Source: Commensalibacter nepenthis
GTDB lineage: Bacteria; Pseudomonadota; Alphaproteobacteria; Acetobacterales; Acetobacteraceae
Direction of reading: 5' to 3'
DNA: 64,000 nucleotides
NCBI RefSeq assembly: GCF_029953305.1
Contig: NZ_JASBAN010000001.1
Span: 186,001-250,000, forward strand
Positions 9,629-23,716 of this stretch are shown piece after piece (the stretch's first letter is position 1; each line of letters begins with the position of its first letter). The position numbers and the translations under genes are program-made. The notes beneath the pieces are model-generated. The model was given only the letters and a program-made list of their open reading frames with translations, did no database searches and was not told the origin of the DNA.

Positions 9629-9666
9629 AAAAAGCCTTTTCACTATTAATGATGAAGAGGCTTTTT
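9629..9666. terminator. Bidirectional intrinsic terminator
   Basis: The stem AAAAAGCCT (9629-9637) pairs with AGGCTTTTT (9658-9666), with T-runs on both strands. It sits between the convergent pncC and secreted-protein genes and can serve both. Confidence 0.85.
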
Positions 9667-9687
9667 AAAATAATAGCTTTATAAAAA

Positions 9688-10173
9688 TTAGTATTGTGCT
9701 GGAGGCATATTATTTGGATTTACAGCGCCTGGTGCAGGAGGCGGAGCAACTGTATTGCCTGTGCCTGGTGCAATAACAACGCGACCATTATTAACACGAG
9801 TTGCATCTTGTAGGCTGTCACCGTTTAATGTTCTGGTATTTTGATTACCTGTCAAAGGCACTCTTGCGCTTGGAGGTAATTGCATTTCTGGATTTGGAAC
9901 AACTTGTTGAACAGCATTTGGGTTTCCACCATTATTTACTGTTTGAACTGCCTGTAAACTGCGTGCGTTCAAATCAGCTGTTTCTTGGTCACCTTGCATA
10001 GATTTTTGGTTGGCAACGTTTGTTTTACTATGTTTTGCCACTTTTTTACTGTGACGATGCCCTTTGAAATATTTATGAGCATCTTGGTGTTGAGCAGTAG
10101 CAGCCATTGCAATATTTGGAACTGTAAATGCTAGAGCTGCAGCAAAAAGGGATAGTTTGAAACTAGAATTCAT
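9688..10173 (-). CDS. Secreted low-complexity protein of unknown function
   Basis: From the ATG at 10173, which has an AGAGG ribosome binding site 6 bp upstream, the product is 161 residues. A signal peptide covers about residues 1-24, with cleavage near AMA-A. The mature part starts His/Lys-rich and becomes Asn/Gln/Pro-rich, ending in a proline-rich tail (APPPAPGAVNPNN). Two related blocks, LNARSLQAVQTVNNG and LNGDSLQDATRVNNG, suggest a short internal repeat. No enzymatic motif is visible. The composition suggests an unstructured periplasmic or envelope protein. Confidence 0.75.
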   Translation of the reverse strand: MNSSFKLSLFAAALAFTVPNIAMAATAQHQDAHKYFKGHRHSKKVAKHSKTNVANQKSMQGDQETADLNARSLQAVQTVNNGGNPNAVQQVVPNPEMQLPPSARVPLTGNQNTRTLNGDSLQDATRVNNGRVVIAPGTGNTVAPPPAPGAVNPNNMPPAQY

Positions 10174-10328
10174 AATTAACCTCTTACTTTCATACAAGAA
10201 AAACTAATATTATAAAGCTATATATACCAATTTATTCTATTGTTGAACAAAACGATTGTTACAGATGTAGTTATAACACTAAAAAATTACAAGTGGATAG
10301 CTGAATATTTACTAAATATATTTTTTCT

Positions 10329-10784
10329 TTATCTCTGTGTGTTTTTGTTACTGTTACCATAACAGAAATCAGCTCTTTTGACAAATGCAGTCACCATTTT
10401 TTGCACAGCCTCATTAAAAACTAAGCCCATTGCTTTTTGCATAATCTTAGATTTAAATTCGAAATCAACAAAAAAATCAATCATACATCCTTGTGAAGCA
10501 GGTAGAAATAGCCATTGATTACTCAAATATTTTAAGGGTCCACGGTCATAAGTCACAACAATCTTATTTTCTTTCCTAAATAAATCTACACGACTACCAA
10601 ATACTTCTTTGAATGGACCAAATCCTACTTTTAAATCAGCCAACAATAATTCCTTATCTTTAAAACGAATTTGTGCCCCTGTACACCAAGGTAAGAATTC
10701 TGGATATAAATCAACAGCTGCAACTAGATCAAACATTTGTTCAGGGCTATAAGTTATAAGACGTTTTTCAGCATGAGTAGGCAT
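10329..10784 (-). CDS. Coq10/RatA-family START-domain protein
   Basis: The 151-residue protein fits the polyketide cyclase/START subfamily of Coq10 and RatA: EKRLITYSPEQMFDLVAAVDLYPEFLPWC at the N-terminus, then LKVGFGPFKEVF, and a C-terminal FEFKSKIMQKAMGLVFNEA helix. In mitochondria and alphaproteobacteria the Coq10 type binds ubiquinone and helps respiration; the E. coli RatA label as a ribosome-association toxin is less relevant. It lies 33 bp downstream of lipA on the same strand, a pairing common in alphaproteobacteria. The ubiquinone role is inferred from the family. Confidence 0.88.
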   Translation of the reverse strand: MPTHAEKRLITYSPEQMFDLVAAVDLYPEFLPWCTGAQIRFKDKELLLADLKVGFGPFKEVFGSRVDLFRKENKIVVTYDRGPLKYLSNQWLFLPASQGCMIDFFVDFEFKSKIMQKAMGLVFNEAVQKMVTAFVKRADFCYGNSNKNTQR

Positions 10785-10817
10785 ATTTATTCTTCTTTAA
10801 CTCTTTTTTAAATAATA

Positions 10818-11753
10818 TTAATTTGATAAGTGCGTTGATTGTCGTTTAGTTTGTAAAATTTTAAAATCTTCATCAGCATGATAAGAAGAACGCGTTAAAG
10901 GTGAAGAACTTACCATCAAAAATCCTTTGGATTTTGCAATATGGTTATATTCCTCAAACTCTTCTGGAGTTACATATCGTTTAACCTCAGCATGTTTCAA
11001 GGTTGGACGCAAATATTGACCCAAAGTTAAAAAGTCAACCTGCGCACAACGCAAATCATCCATCACTTGCATAACTTCTTCTTTGCTTTCGCCCAGTCCT
11101 AACATCATTCCTGATTTTGTAAAAACATTCGGTTGGTATTGTTTCATTTCAAATAAAATTCTTAAGGATTGAAAATAACGAGCCCCTGGGCGAATAGATG
11201 GATATAATCTGGGAACAGTTTCCATGTTATGATTAAATACATCAGGTTGAACGGCAGATATAGTGATTAACGCCCCTTCTTTTCTTAAAAAATCAGGGGT
11301 TAAAATCTCAATGGTGATTGATGGGGATAGTTTTCTGATCTCAGTAATAACATTAGCGAAATGTTGTGCGCCACCGTCTTTCAGATCGTCTCTATCAACA
11401 GAAGTAATCACAACATGACGCAGATTTAATTTTTGCACCATTAATGCTGTGCGAACAGGCTCTTCTAGATCAATAGGTGAAGGTTTTCCCGTTGTCACAT
11501 TACAAAAAGCACAAGCTCTAGTACAAACGCTACCCAAAATCATAATTGTTGCATGACGTTTTGTCCAACATTCACCAATATTAGGACATGCCGCCTCTGT
11601 ACAAACTGTATTTAATTGATGTGTTTTAACCAAATCATCTGTTTCATTAAAAACAGATGATTGATTTACTTTAACTTTTATCCAGCTTGGTTTGGGTAAA
11701 AGAGCAGCCGTTTGCTTTTGCTCATGTTGCACAAGAATTCGTCTGAACGTCAT
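10818..11753 (-). CDS. lipA: Lipoyl synthase
   Basis: A radical SAM enzyme of 311 residues that inserts two sulfurs into octanoyl groups on lipoyl domains. It has both cluster motifs: the auxiliary cysteines Cys51, Cys56 and Cys62 ([12 protein letters not shown]) and the radical SAM set Cys77, Cys81 and Cys84 (CTRACAFC). The RSSYHA motif near residues 288-293 supplies the serine ligand of the auxiliary cluster. It follows trpC by 58 bp with no evident terminator, so it may be read with the trp genes. Confidence 0.97.
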   Translation of the reverse strand: MTFRRILVQHEQKQTAALLPKPSWIKVKVNQSSVFNETDDLVKTHQLNTVCTEAACPNIGECWTKRHATIMILGSVCTRACAFCNVTTGKPSPIDLEEPVRTALMVQKLNLRHVVITSVDRDDLKDGGAQHFANVITEIRKLSPSITIEILTPDFLRKEGALITISAVQPDVFNHNMETVPRLYPSIRPGARYFQSLRILFEMKQYQPNVFTKSGMMLGLGESKEEVMQVMDDLRCAQVDFLTLGQYLRPTLKHAEVKRYVTPEEFEEYNHIAKSKGFLMVSSSPLTRSSYHADEDFKILQTKRQSTHLSN

Positions 11754-11811
11754 GTATAACTTCCTTGTAAACTATTTTTAGGAACTAGTTTACAATAATA
11801 TAAAGAACAAT

Positions 11812-12669
11812 TTAGCCTAAACCAAGCAAATTCCTGACTGCTGCCCCTGCATTTTGTTGTGATAATAGACTTTCACCTACCAATACTGCACTTGCACCTA
11901 CGGCTTGAACTCTGCGAATATCATCAAATGTTTTTAAACCACTTTCTGAAACAATAATACGATCAGGTGGCACCAATGGGGATAAGGCTTCAGTCACTGC
12001 AATATCGGTTTGAAGTGTTCTTAAATTGCGATTATTGATCCCAATTAAACAGACATCTAAGGCCAAAGCGCGGTTTAACTCTTCTTCATTATGGACTTCT
12101 ACCAAAACATCAAGCTCAAGGCATTTTGCCAACTCAACCAATTCGCTCGCTTCTTGGTCTTTTAATGCAGCCAAAATCAATAAAATACAATCTGCATCAA
12201 TAACGCGACTTTCATAGACTTGCCAAGGTTCTAAAATAAAATCTTTACGTAAAACAGGCAAAGAACAAGCATCTCTGGCAATTTTCAAATCTTCATTATT
12301 ACCATAAAAATAGCTTTTTTCTGTTAATACAGACAAACAGCTTGCCCCAGCATTTTCATATTGCACGGCAATCATTGCAGGATCATACTCTTGGCGGATT
12401 ACACCTGCTGAAGGAGAGGCTTTCTTACATTCAGCAATAAGCCCCATTTGTCCTTTTGCCATTTTTTCTTTTAAAACATGTGCAAACCCACGGGTTGGCG
12501 TCTTTTTAGATTTGGCTTCTTCAGCAATATTTTTCAAAGACTGGATTTTTGTCTTTTGCTCTGTTTCTGCTCTCGTTCTAGCACAAATTTGAACTAGAAC
12601 ATCTGATAATTCATGTTCAGATTGTAAAATAGCATTTAACACTGGATCGGATTTGGATATGTCACTCAT
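11812..12669 (-). CDS. trpC: Indole-3-glycerol-phosphate synthase
   Basis: A monofunctional TrpC of 285 residues, a TIM barrel that closes the indole ring in tryptophan synthesis. The key blocks are LIAECKKASPSAGVI with the catalytic lysine of beta-1, PVLRKDFILEPWQVYESR with the second lysine, IGINNRNLRTLQTD and VSESGLKT. It starts 15 bp after the trpG-trpD fusion. TrpF is not fused and is not in the window. Confidence 0.96.
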   Translation of the reverse strand: MSDISKSDPVLNAILQSEHELSDVLVQICARTRAETEQKTKIQSLKNIAEEAKSKKTPTRGFAHVLKEKMAKGQMGLIAECKKASPSAGVIRQEYDPAMIAVQYENAGASCLSVLTEKSYFYGNNEDLKIARDACSLPVLRKDFILEPWQVYESRVIDADCILLILAALKDQEASELVELAKCLELDVLVEVHNEEELNRALALDVCLIGINNRNLRTLQTDIAVTEALSPLVPPDRIIVSESGLKTFDDIRRVQAVGASAVLVGESLLSQQNAGAAVRNLLGLG

Positions 12670-12684
12670 AATAATAACTAATGT

Positions 12685-14373
12685 TTAAATTGAATTTCTT
12701 TGCTGAATTTTATGAAGTAATGATAACGCAGCACCGCTATCAATCGTCTCAGCAGCTTGGGAAATTAAACTGCATAAAATATTTGGATCAATTTCCCCAC
12801 GTGAATTGATTAGAGAATAATTCTTTACGATATGCAATGCAATAGCCGTATTGATTAATACAGTATCACGATAAGCACCTTTTTGACCATTAAATAATGC
12901 AAGCATAGAAGCAGCATTTTCCTTTGGAGACCCCCCTGCAATATCTGACAAAGGCGCAAGCGTTAAACCAGCCGCTTGTATATTTTGAACAGATAGACTT
13001 ACGGGTATGATTTTATTATCTTCCAAAGCCATGATCTTAGAAGGTCCAGCCAAGGTAATTTCATCAACACCTTGCCCTCCTTGCTCATTTTCATCAAGCA
13101 GACCATGAACGACCCATGCTCTTTTAGACCCTAAATTTTGTAATACTTTTGCAAAAGGTTCCAACCATTTAGGATCATATACACCAATCATCTGATATCG
13201 AACATTTGCAGGATTTGATAATGGCCCCAACAAATTAAAAATCGTTCGAATACCCAGTTCTTTGCGAACAACATTAATTTTGTTTAATGCTGGATGGTGC
13301 ACAAAAGCGGATAGAAATGATAGCTTATATTCATCTAAATGTTGCTTTAAAATGGTTAAATCTGCTTGAGGATTGATATTTAACGCCCCTAAGACATCAA
13401 CACCTCCTGATCTAGAAGACTGCGCTCGATTTCCGTGTTTCGCAACAGTGATACCCATTGCAGCCAAAACAAAACTGACTGCGGTGGAAATATTTAATGT
13501 GCTTTGTCCATCACCACCGGTACCACATACATCCATTGTCAAAGGATCAGAAGGAATGATAGGCAACATTTGATGGCGCATTGATCTTACTGCACCTTCA
13601 AGCTCTTCTATAGTGACCTCTCTCATACGCAATGCCATCAAGAATGCTGAAATTTGAGTATCAGATACCGCACCAGATAAAATCGCATTAAAAATTTCTG
13701 TTGTTTCTTGCAAAGAGAATTTTTCCCCTTGCAAGGTTTTTTGTAGAATTGGTGTGAATAAAAAAGGTAAATCTTTTTGTTCAATTAAGACTTTTTTTTT
13801 ATTCCATTCTTTTGCGGAATCAATAAAATTTTGTAATAGCTCATGCCCTTGTTCAGAGGCAATACTCTCAGGATGGAATTGTACTGCATGTAATGGCAAT
13901 TCTTTATGTTGAAAAGCCATTAAAATACGATCTTCTGTGAATGCTGTTGGTAAAAAACTATCTGGTAATGTATCCATTTGCACTACCAGAGAGTGATATC
14001 GTGTTACCTTTAATGGATTTTTCAATCCTTTGAAAACGCCCTCACCTGTATGGAAAATAGGAAATATTTTACCATGTGCAGGTTTTTCTTTTACAACTTT
14101 TGCACCGAAGGCTTGCCCTATCGCTTGATGTCCAAGACAAACCCCTAATATAGGAATGGTTGGTGCGGCAGCTTTGATCAAATCACAGCAAATCCCAGCT
14201 TCGGAAGGGCTGCATGGTCCAGGGGATATGACAATAGCTTCTGGTTGTAATGCAATGGCTTCTTTGACCGTAATCGCATCATTGCGATATACCTGACATT
14301 CATATCCTAAATCACCAAAATATTGGACAAGATTATAGGTAAAACTATCATAATTATCGATAAATAAAATCAT
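12685..14373 (-). CDS. trpGD: Fused anthranilate synthase glutaminase and anthranilate phosphoribosyltransferase (TrpG-TrpD)
   Basis: A single uninterrupted frame of 562 residues counted from the ATG at 14373; a longer in-frame start at 14418 is less likely because the family begins [14 protein letters not shown]. Residues 1-190 are a TrpG glutamine amidotransferase with Cys79 in GVCLGHQ and His167/Glu169 in FHPES. After a short linker (about 190-205), residues 206-562 are TrpD with the PRPP-binding [16 protein letters not shown] loop at 281-296. The two catalyse consecutive steps with TrpE encoded just upstream. The same fusion is known in enteric bacteria, but alphaproteobacteria usually have two genes. 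Confidence 0.95.
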   Translation of the reverse strand: MILFIDNYDSFTYNLVQYFGDLGYECQVYRNDAITVKEAIALQPEAIVISPGPCSPSEAGICCDLIKAAAPTIPILGVCLGHQAIGQAFGAKVVKEKPAHGKIFPIFHTGEGVFKGLKNPLKVTRYHSLVVQMDTLPDSFLPTAFTEDRILMAFQHKELPLHAVQFHPESIASEQGHELLQNFIDSAKEWNKKKVLIEQKDLPFLFTPILQKTLQGEKFSLQETTEIFNAILSGAVSDTQISAFLMALRMREVTIEELEGAVRSMRHQMLPIIPSDPLTMDVCGTGGDGQSTLNISTAVSFVLAAMGITVAKHGNRAQSSRSGGVDVLGALNINPQADLTILKQHLDEYKLSFLSAFVHHPALNKINVVRKELGIRTIFNLLGPLSNPANVRYQMIGVYDPKWLEPFAKVLQNLGSKRAWVVHGLLDENEQGGQGVDEITLAGPSKIMALEDNKIIPVSLSVQNIQAAGLTLAPLSDIAGGSPKENAASMLALFNGQKGAYRDTVLINTAIALHIVKNYSLINSRGEIDPNILCSLISQAAETIDSGAALSLLHKIQQRNSI

Positions 14374-14444
14374 GTGGCATTGCCAATCAATAAAATCTGC
14401 ATTTTTCAATCTATTCAATCAGTTAATATATTGGATTTATCCGC

Positions 14445-15929
14445 CTAGAGGTCAATATCAGGAACAAATAAATGCGCATCTTCAGCAGCACGAAACAAAG
14501 CCTTGGCTTTATGTCTTGTTTCTTCATATTCAGCTTCAGGATCGCTATCAGCAACCACACCGCATCCTGCTTGGACATACATTGTTTCATCTTTGATTAA
14601 TGCAGTTCGCAACCCAATACAGGTATCCATACTGCCATCAGCACCAAAATATCCAATACACCCCGCATAAGTCGCACGCTGTGTATGTTCGATTTCGTCC
14701 AAGATTTCCATAGCTCTAATTTTAGGAGCACCTGTTAAAGTCCCAGCAGGGAAACCAGCGATCAACGCATCAAGTGCCGTTAGATTTTCTTTTAATTTTC
14801 CCTCGACATTAGAAGAAATATGCATCACGTGACTAAAGCGTTCAATAACAAATTGCTCTGTCACTTTTACTGAACCAATTTCGCTGACACGACCCACGTC
14901 ATTCCGACCCAAATCAATTAACATCAAATGTTCTGCTAATTCTTTTTGATCGGCTAATAAATCTTGTTCTAATTGCAAATCTTCTTCCGGTGTTTTTCCT
15001 CTTGGACGCGTTCCAGCTAACGGTCGAACTGTTACTGTTCCATCACGAAGTCGAACCAAGATTTCAGGCGATGACCCAACCAAAGCAAAATTTTCTAGTT
15101 GCAAGCAAAACAGAAAAGGTGCAGGATTAATTTTCCTTAAAGAACGATATAATGCTACGGGTGGGAATTTAAAAGGAATTGAAAAACGTTGGCTGGGCAC
15201 AACTTGAAAGGCATCGCCTTCAAATATATATTCCTTAATTTTTTCAACCGCTTGTTTAAATTCATCTTTGGTAAATGTAGAAACAGGTTTATTAATGACA
15301 GCTTTATCAACCTTCTTATCTGAAGGAACGGGTTGATTCAGCGCCTCTTGTGCTTTTTGAAGGCGTTTCTTGGCTTGTTCTTGCTCTTCAACCGTTTTAC
15401 CTCTTAACGGAGCTGCCAATGTCAGCTCATCACGAACCGTATCAAATATAGCAAAGACAGAGGGTCTGATCATAATCCCTTCGGGCAGTTCCAAATCATT
15501 CTTTGGTGGATTAGGCAAATGTTCCATTTGCCTGACCATATCATATCCTAAATATCCAAAAATCCCCCCTACCATTGGTGGAATATCCTCAGGAATATCC
15601 AATTGACTTTCTGCAATAAAGAGTTGCAGTGATTGAATCGGATGAATATCTTGTTTAATAAATTGTTCAGGATGAGTTAAGGGGGTTGTATTGATTGAAA
15701 CCGTTCCTTGCTGACATTTCCAAATAATGTCAGGCAATAATCCAATAATCGAATAACGCGCGCGCGCGACCCCTCCCTGAACACTTTCTAATAAAAATAT
15801 ATTTTTGGGGTCTTGCCCTGCGATAGTAGATAATTGTAAAAAAGCAGAAACAGGCGTAATTAAATCAGCTGATTTTACAGTATAAATTACTGTCTGTTTT
15901 TTATTAATTATAAAATCATCATAAGACAC
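14445..15929 (-). CDS. trpE: Anthranilate synthase component I
   Basis: The 494-residue chorismate-binding enzyme makes anthranilate with ammonia from TrpG. It retains the LLES tryptophan feedback motif at residues 46-49, which argues for allosteric inhibition by tryptophan. Other conserved blocks are DLGRNDVGRVS, FPAGTLTGAPKIRAMEI and the C-terminal AGCGVVADSDPEAEY. It lies 18 bp after the ppiD-like gene and 71 bp before trpGD. No leader peptide rich in tryptophan was found immediately upstream. Confidence 0.97.
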   Translation of the reverse strand: MSYDDFIINKKQTVIYTVKSADLITPVSAFLQLSTIAGQDPKNIFLLESVQGGVARARYSIIGLLPDIIWKCQQGTVSINTTPLTHPEQFIKQDIHPIQSLQLFIAESQLDIPEDIPPMVGGIFGYLGYDMVRQMEHLPNPPKNDLELPEGIMIRPSVFAIFDTVRDELTLAAPLRGKTVEEQEQAKKRLQKAQEALNQPVPSDKKVDKAVINKPVSTFTKDEFKQAVEKIKEYIFEGDAFQVVPSQRFSIPFKFPPVALYRSLRKINPAPFLFCLQLENFALVGSSPEILVRLRDGTVTVRPLAGTRPRGKTPEEDLQLEQDLLADQKELAEHLMLIDLGRNDVGRVSEIGSVKVTEQFVIERFSHVMHISSNVEGKLKENLTALDALIAGFPAGTLTGAPKIRAMEILDEIEHTQRATYAGCIGYFGADGSMDTCIGLRTALIKDETMYVQAGCGVVADSDPEAEYEETRHKAKALFRAAEDAHLFVPDIDL

Positions 15930-15947
15930 TGAAATATAGTCCTTTTT

Positions 15948-17870
15948 TTAATAATTACCCTGTTTGACAATCGCATCAACAGCTTTTTGATTGACGTCTA
16001 CTTTTCCTTGTTTATTCACGAAAATAACATAGCTTGAATAAATATCATCACCATTTGCTTGCATTAAATTATCTTTTAACTCTTTGTAAGCTGCTGGGTT
16101 TTCTTGAGGTGTCGGTGTTTTGACATTACTCAAAGACGCTACATAAAAACTATCGGAACCTTCAACCATTGTCGTTTGTCCAACTTGCATTGAAAATGCT
16201 TCTCTTTGCAATTCAGCAGGTAGAGTCTTCGATGGATTCAGGCGTGAAAAAGAGTCACTAACCTTGACTGAGAATTGTTGACTTCCTAAATCTTGGATCG
16301 GTTTGTGAGTATCCTGAGCTTGTTTAAAAACTGTCGTTGCGGCAATATTTGCTTGTCTCTTGATATTTTGTTGTTGCCAAGATTGTAGAACAAAATCTTT
16401 TGCTTTTTCAAAGGATTCTTGATGGGCTGGTAAAATATCTTCTACAATGAACGCATAATAAATATTATTCTCACCTTGTATCAAAGACGCTGGGGCATTT
16501 TTAGCTTTGGAGAATATATTCATCAGCATTGTTTTTTTAACTTTTTCATCAGAAGGAAGTGGTGCTGGATTATTTTGTAATGTTAACCCTTGCTCGTTTA
16601 ACGTTCCTGTCACAGCAATGATTCCCAACCCACCCAGTTTACTTAATTGATCTTCGTCCAGCCCTTGACTACCTGCCAACACATCTTGAATCTTTTTAAT
16701 GTTACTTGGAAAATCTTGTTTGGATTGTGCTTGAATAAGCTCTGACTTCAGTTGATCTTTAACTTGATCCAAAGCAATTTCATGAGGCGGAACTATTCCA
16801 GTTACTTTAAATACGCTCCATCCCATAGGCGTTTTGATTGGTGCAGATACTGTGTTTACAGCAGCTTTTTGCACAGCATCAGCCAACTCTGCAGAAGGAG
16901 AAGATTGGGCTGTAAATTCGGTTAATGTTGTGGCAAAGCCATTATTTTGTTGAGTTTGCTTTTGAATATTTTCCCAAGAATCTTTATTCCAAGAAGATGC
17001 TATTGCTTTAGCAGCATTTTGATCTTTTACCGTTATAATTTCAATATTTCTTGATTCAGGCTTTTGAAATTCTTTTTTTCTAGAGTTATAATATTGTGAA
17101 ACCTGTTGATCTGATACTTCCACCCCTTTTTGAACTGTTTCAGGAGAGATAAAAATCAATTTGATCTTTCTGTATTCAGGAACAGTAAATTCTGACAAGT
17201 GATTGTCATAGTATCTTTTCAACACTGCATCAGATGGCGTTGCATCAGGTTTATAAGTATTAAATGGCACTTGGATGTAATTCAGTTGTCTTGTTTCATT
17301 GCTGAAAGCAAAAATATTTTTTGCCATAATATCCGATGCTGATGCCCCAGAAACGATGGGAACCGTTAATCCAGAGATCATTAATTGATTGCGCAACATT
17401 TCTAAGAATTGGGGCTCGGTTTGATTGGTTTGCCTTATATATTGATTAAATAATTCCCGATCAAATTTCCCCTCTTTTTGAAAAGCTGGAAAAGAGAAAA
17501 TTAAATTACGCAATGCATCATCAGAAACAGTTAATCCTGATTTTTCAGCGGCGATAATTAAATTATTCTCAATAATTAACTTTTGCAAAGCTTGGTTAAC
17601 CAGTTGCGCTCTCATACCACTAGGGATTTGATATTTGTCGGAAAAACCTTGCTGTGCAGCATATTGTTGCAGTTGCAGATTTGCAGCCGAATCTAATTGT
17701 TGCAATGTGATGGTTTTATCACCAATCCAAGCCACAACATTACTATCTCGATGAGACCAAGTGTCGATAATAGTTTCGGCACCCCAACTGATAAATACAA
17801 GAAAGATAAGGCCAACAAGAACGCGCCCAAACCATGAATCAATAAGTAAATGTCTTAACCGAGACAACAT
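15948..17870 (-). CDS. ppiD: PpiD-like membrane-anchored peptidyl-prolyl isomerase/chaperone
   Basis: The 640-residue protein has a short basic N-terminus and one transmembrane helix (about residues 17-35, GRVLVGLIFLVFISWGA), then a SurA_N-type chaperone region and a parvulin-like segment around residues 255-365 that includes TPMGWSVFKVTGI. PpiD-like proteins sit at the periplasmic face near the Sec translocon and bind newly exported outer-membrane proteins; the parvulin domain is often inactive. In many alphaproteobacteria this gene precedes trpE, as it does here with an 18-bp gap. Confidence 0.88.
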   Translation of the reverse strand: MLSRLRHLLIDSWFGRVLVGLIFLVFISWGAETIIDTWSHRDSNVVAWIGDKTITLQQLDSAANLQLQQYAAQQGFSDKYQIPSGMRAQLVNQALQKLIIENNLIIAAEKSGLTVSDDALRNLIFSFPAFQKEGKFDRELFNQYIRQTNQTEPQFLEMLRNQLMISGLTVPIVSGASASDIMAKNIFAFSNETRQLNYIQVPFNTYKPDATPSDAVLKRYYDNHLSEFTVPEYRKIKLIFISPETVQKGVEVSDQQVSQYYNSRKKEFQKPESRNIEIITVKDQNAAKAIASSWNKDSWENIQKQTQQNNGFATTLTEFTAQSSPSAELADAVQKAAVNTVSAPIKTPMGWSVFKVTGIVPPHEIALDQVKDQLKSELIQAQSKQDFPSNIKKIQDVLAGSQGLDEDQLSKLGGLGIIAVTGTLNEQGLTLQNNPAPLPSDEKVKKTMLMNIFSKAKNAPASLIQGENNIYYAFIVEDILPAHQESFEKAKDFVLQSWQQQNIKRQANIAATTVFKQAQDTHKPIQDLGSQQFSVKVSDSFSRLNPSKTLPAELQREAFSMQVGQTTMVEGSDSFYVASLSNVKTPTPQENPAAYKELKDNLMQANGDDIYSSYVIFVNKQGKVDVNQKAVDAIVKQGNY

Positions 17871-18071
17871 GTAACGTAACCTAAATAATTTAAATGCGAA
17901 TTAAATACTCTGTAATTATGTAGCAATAACCTATATATGATTAAGCTGCAAAAAAAATGTTATAGCTTTTGGATTATATCAAAATATAATATTGTATGAT
18001 AACATCTTTTGATTATAAATCGAACCTTTATAATCCATATATTTTAATTATTCATACAGGGAGCATTTAAT

Positions 18072-18821
18072 ATGGCTAAACCAATCATTATTGGAAATTG
18101 GAAAATGAATGGCTTGTCAGAAGAAGCCGATCATATTGTTTCTGCGTTACTTGCTTATGCTGAAAAAAATAAAAATTTTGCCCCAACTGTAATTTGCCCC
18201 CCTTTTACACAACTTTATCATATTCAAAAACACATAAAAAACACCCCTTATGCATTGGGAGCGCAAGATTGTCACGTTGCTGAAAAAGGCGCATATACTG
18301 GCAATATCTCTGCTGCAATGTTAAAAGACGTTGGCGCAAAATACGTCATTTTAGGCCACTCTGAACGTAGAGCCGAATATAAAGAAAGTAACGAGCTTGT
18401 CAGTCAAAAAACAATTGCAGCTCAAAATTCTGGATTATTGCCTGTCGTTTGTATTGGTGAAACAAAAGAAGAACGTGAATCCAATCAATATAAAGATGTT
18501 ATCGCCAATCAAATCAAAGGATCATTACCAGAACAGTTTAATGGTCTGGTGGCGTATGAACCTGTATGGGCAATTGGCACAGGCGCATCCGCCAAAAATG
18601 AAGATATTGCCGAAGTGATTTCGTTTATTCGTGAAAAACTTGTTGCTCAATATGGAGAAAATGGTAAAAAAACACCTATATTATATGGTGGATCAGTTAA
18701 ACCAAATAATGTAAAAGATATTTTTGCAATTTCCGAGCTGGGTGGTGTATTGGTTGGTGGGGTCAGTTTAATCCCTGAGGACTTTTTGCAACTTGTTACA
18801 ATTGCTCAAGATTTTGTATAA
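18072..18821 (+). CDS. tpiA: Triosephosphate isomerase
   Basis: A TIM barrel of 249 residues. It has catalytic Lys11 in GNWKMNG, His96 in GHSERR and Glu163 in AYEPVWAIGTG, plus the phosphate-binding YGGSVKP motif. It interconverts dihydroxyacetone phosphate and glyceraldehyde 3-phosphate in the cytoplasm. AGGGAG lies just upstream of the ATG. It opens the rightward tpiA-secG-pyrG-kdsA-eno run and is divergent from ppiD. Confidence 0.98.
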   Translation: MAKPIIIGNWKMNGLSEEADHIVSALLAYAEKNKNFAPTVICPPFTQLYHIQKHIKNTPYALGAQDCHVAEKGAYTGNISAAMLKDVGAKYVILGHSERRAEYKESNELVSQKTIAAQNSGLLPVVCIGETKEERESNQYKDVIANQIKGSLPEQFNGLVAYEPVWAIGTGASAKNEDIAEVISFIREKLVAQYGENGKKTPILYGGSVKPNNVKDIFAISELGGVLVGGVSLIPEDFLQLVTIAQDFV

Positions 18822-18868
18822 TTTAAAAACATCTCTTTCTTGACTGCTAGTGAAAGTATACTAAACAC

Positions 18869-19225
18869 ATGATGACTATTCTTCTAATTGTACAATTATT
18901 GGTTACTCTTGCATTGATTGGCGTTGTGTTAATCCAACGTAGTGAAGGTGGCGGTTTAGGTATCGGAAGCAGTCAAGGAATGGGCTCTTTTATGACTGGG
19001 CGCGGTACAACGAATTTGTTAACACGTGCCACAGGTATATTGGCAGCAGCTTTTATGGTGTTATGTATCGTTATTGCTATTTTATATAAAAATGAAGCAC
19101 AAGACAAAAGAAAAAGTCTTTTAGATATCGTTCCACAACAAACAAGCCAAACACAACCAAAGCCTGCTGCTACTCAACCACAACCTCAGCCTCAACAAAC
19201 TGAGAAAACAACACCAAATAAATAA
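18869..19225 (+). CDS. secG: Preprotein translocase subunit SecG
   Basis: The 118-residue membrane protein has two hydrophobic helices (about residues 3-22 and 52-70) flanking the conserved LIQRSEGGGLGIG and GRGTTNLLTRATGILA segments. It is the small stabilising subunit of SecYEG. The C-terminal tail (about residues 85-118) is rich in Gln, Pro and Thr and low in complexity, which is common in alphaproteobacterial SecG. It lies between tpiA and pyrG, the usual order in this class. Confidence 0.95.
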   Translation: MMTILLIVQLLVTLALIGVVLIQRSEGGGLGIGSSQGMGSFMTGRGTTNLLTRATGILAAAFMVLCIVIAILYKNEAQDKRKSLLDIVPQQTSQTQPKPAATQPQPQPQQTEKTTPNK

Positions 19226-19256
19226 TTTTATTTAACATCTATATAATTAACTCTAG

Positions 19257-21722
<2,466 letters not shown>

Positions 21723-21739
<17 letters not shown>

Positions 21740-22202
21740 AAATTACCGCACCAATGAGGCAAAGCTGAATAACAAATGTTGTCAGCCACCTCATAGTTTG
21801 ATAACCAGCTGGTTGTTCTGTAGGTAGGTATGAATTTCTTTCCAAAAATAAGGTCACTGCAAATCCGATAATAAGAAATAAAAGTGCCATAGACCATTTA
21901 TGATTAGCAGTAAGAATAATTGCTAATTCACCAAACAAACATGGCACAACAGCGATCGATAAACGTTTCTTATCGATAACATTCATATCACTATCTAATA
22001 AAATCACGGGCTTTTGCATTGAAAGAATCCAGTTAATTCCCCCAATAAATGACAATATGATTGCTGCATAGCCAACAAAAGCAGGCAATAATATGGGCAA
22101 TGTTGTTTGTGGTGAATAAAACATCATTATAAACGCCATGATGACTAATGGAACGGGTGATAATACCCCTAGCAAAAAAGGTAAAAGAGGTATTTTTTTC
22201 AT
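21723..22202 (-). CDS. DUF3429-family inner membrane protein
   Basis: The 159-residue protein is counted from the ATG at 22202, preceded by GAGGAAA. It has about five hydrophobic segments (roughly residues 8-30, 36-58, 75-95, 100-117 and 138-157). The second contains the family-like [20 protein letters not shown] stretch seen in DUF3429 proteins. No catalytic residues are evident and the function is unknown. It is convergent with kdsA, with overlapping 3' ends, and divergent from eno. Confidence 0.75.
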
Positions 22203-22414
22203 TATAATTTTCCTCAAACTAACTATTATCTCTGTAAAATAAATAATTGACTATCTAGTAAAAAAAACTTTTCTTAACTATACTCATATTCATATAACAA
22301 AGATCCTTTGCTAATACATATGCTTTAATATTGCTTAATAATCAAGTTTCAGCAATGTTAGATTTATATGATTTTATTCTCGATAATTTTTAAAACCCTC
22401 ATATGTTAGGATAA

Positions 22415-23707
<1,293 letters not shown>

Positions 23708-23716
23708 TTGAATGCT

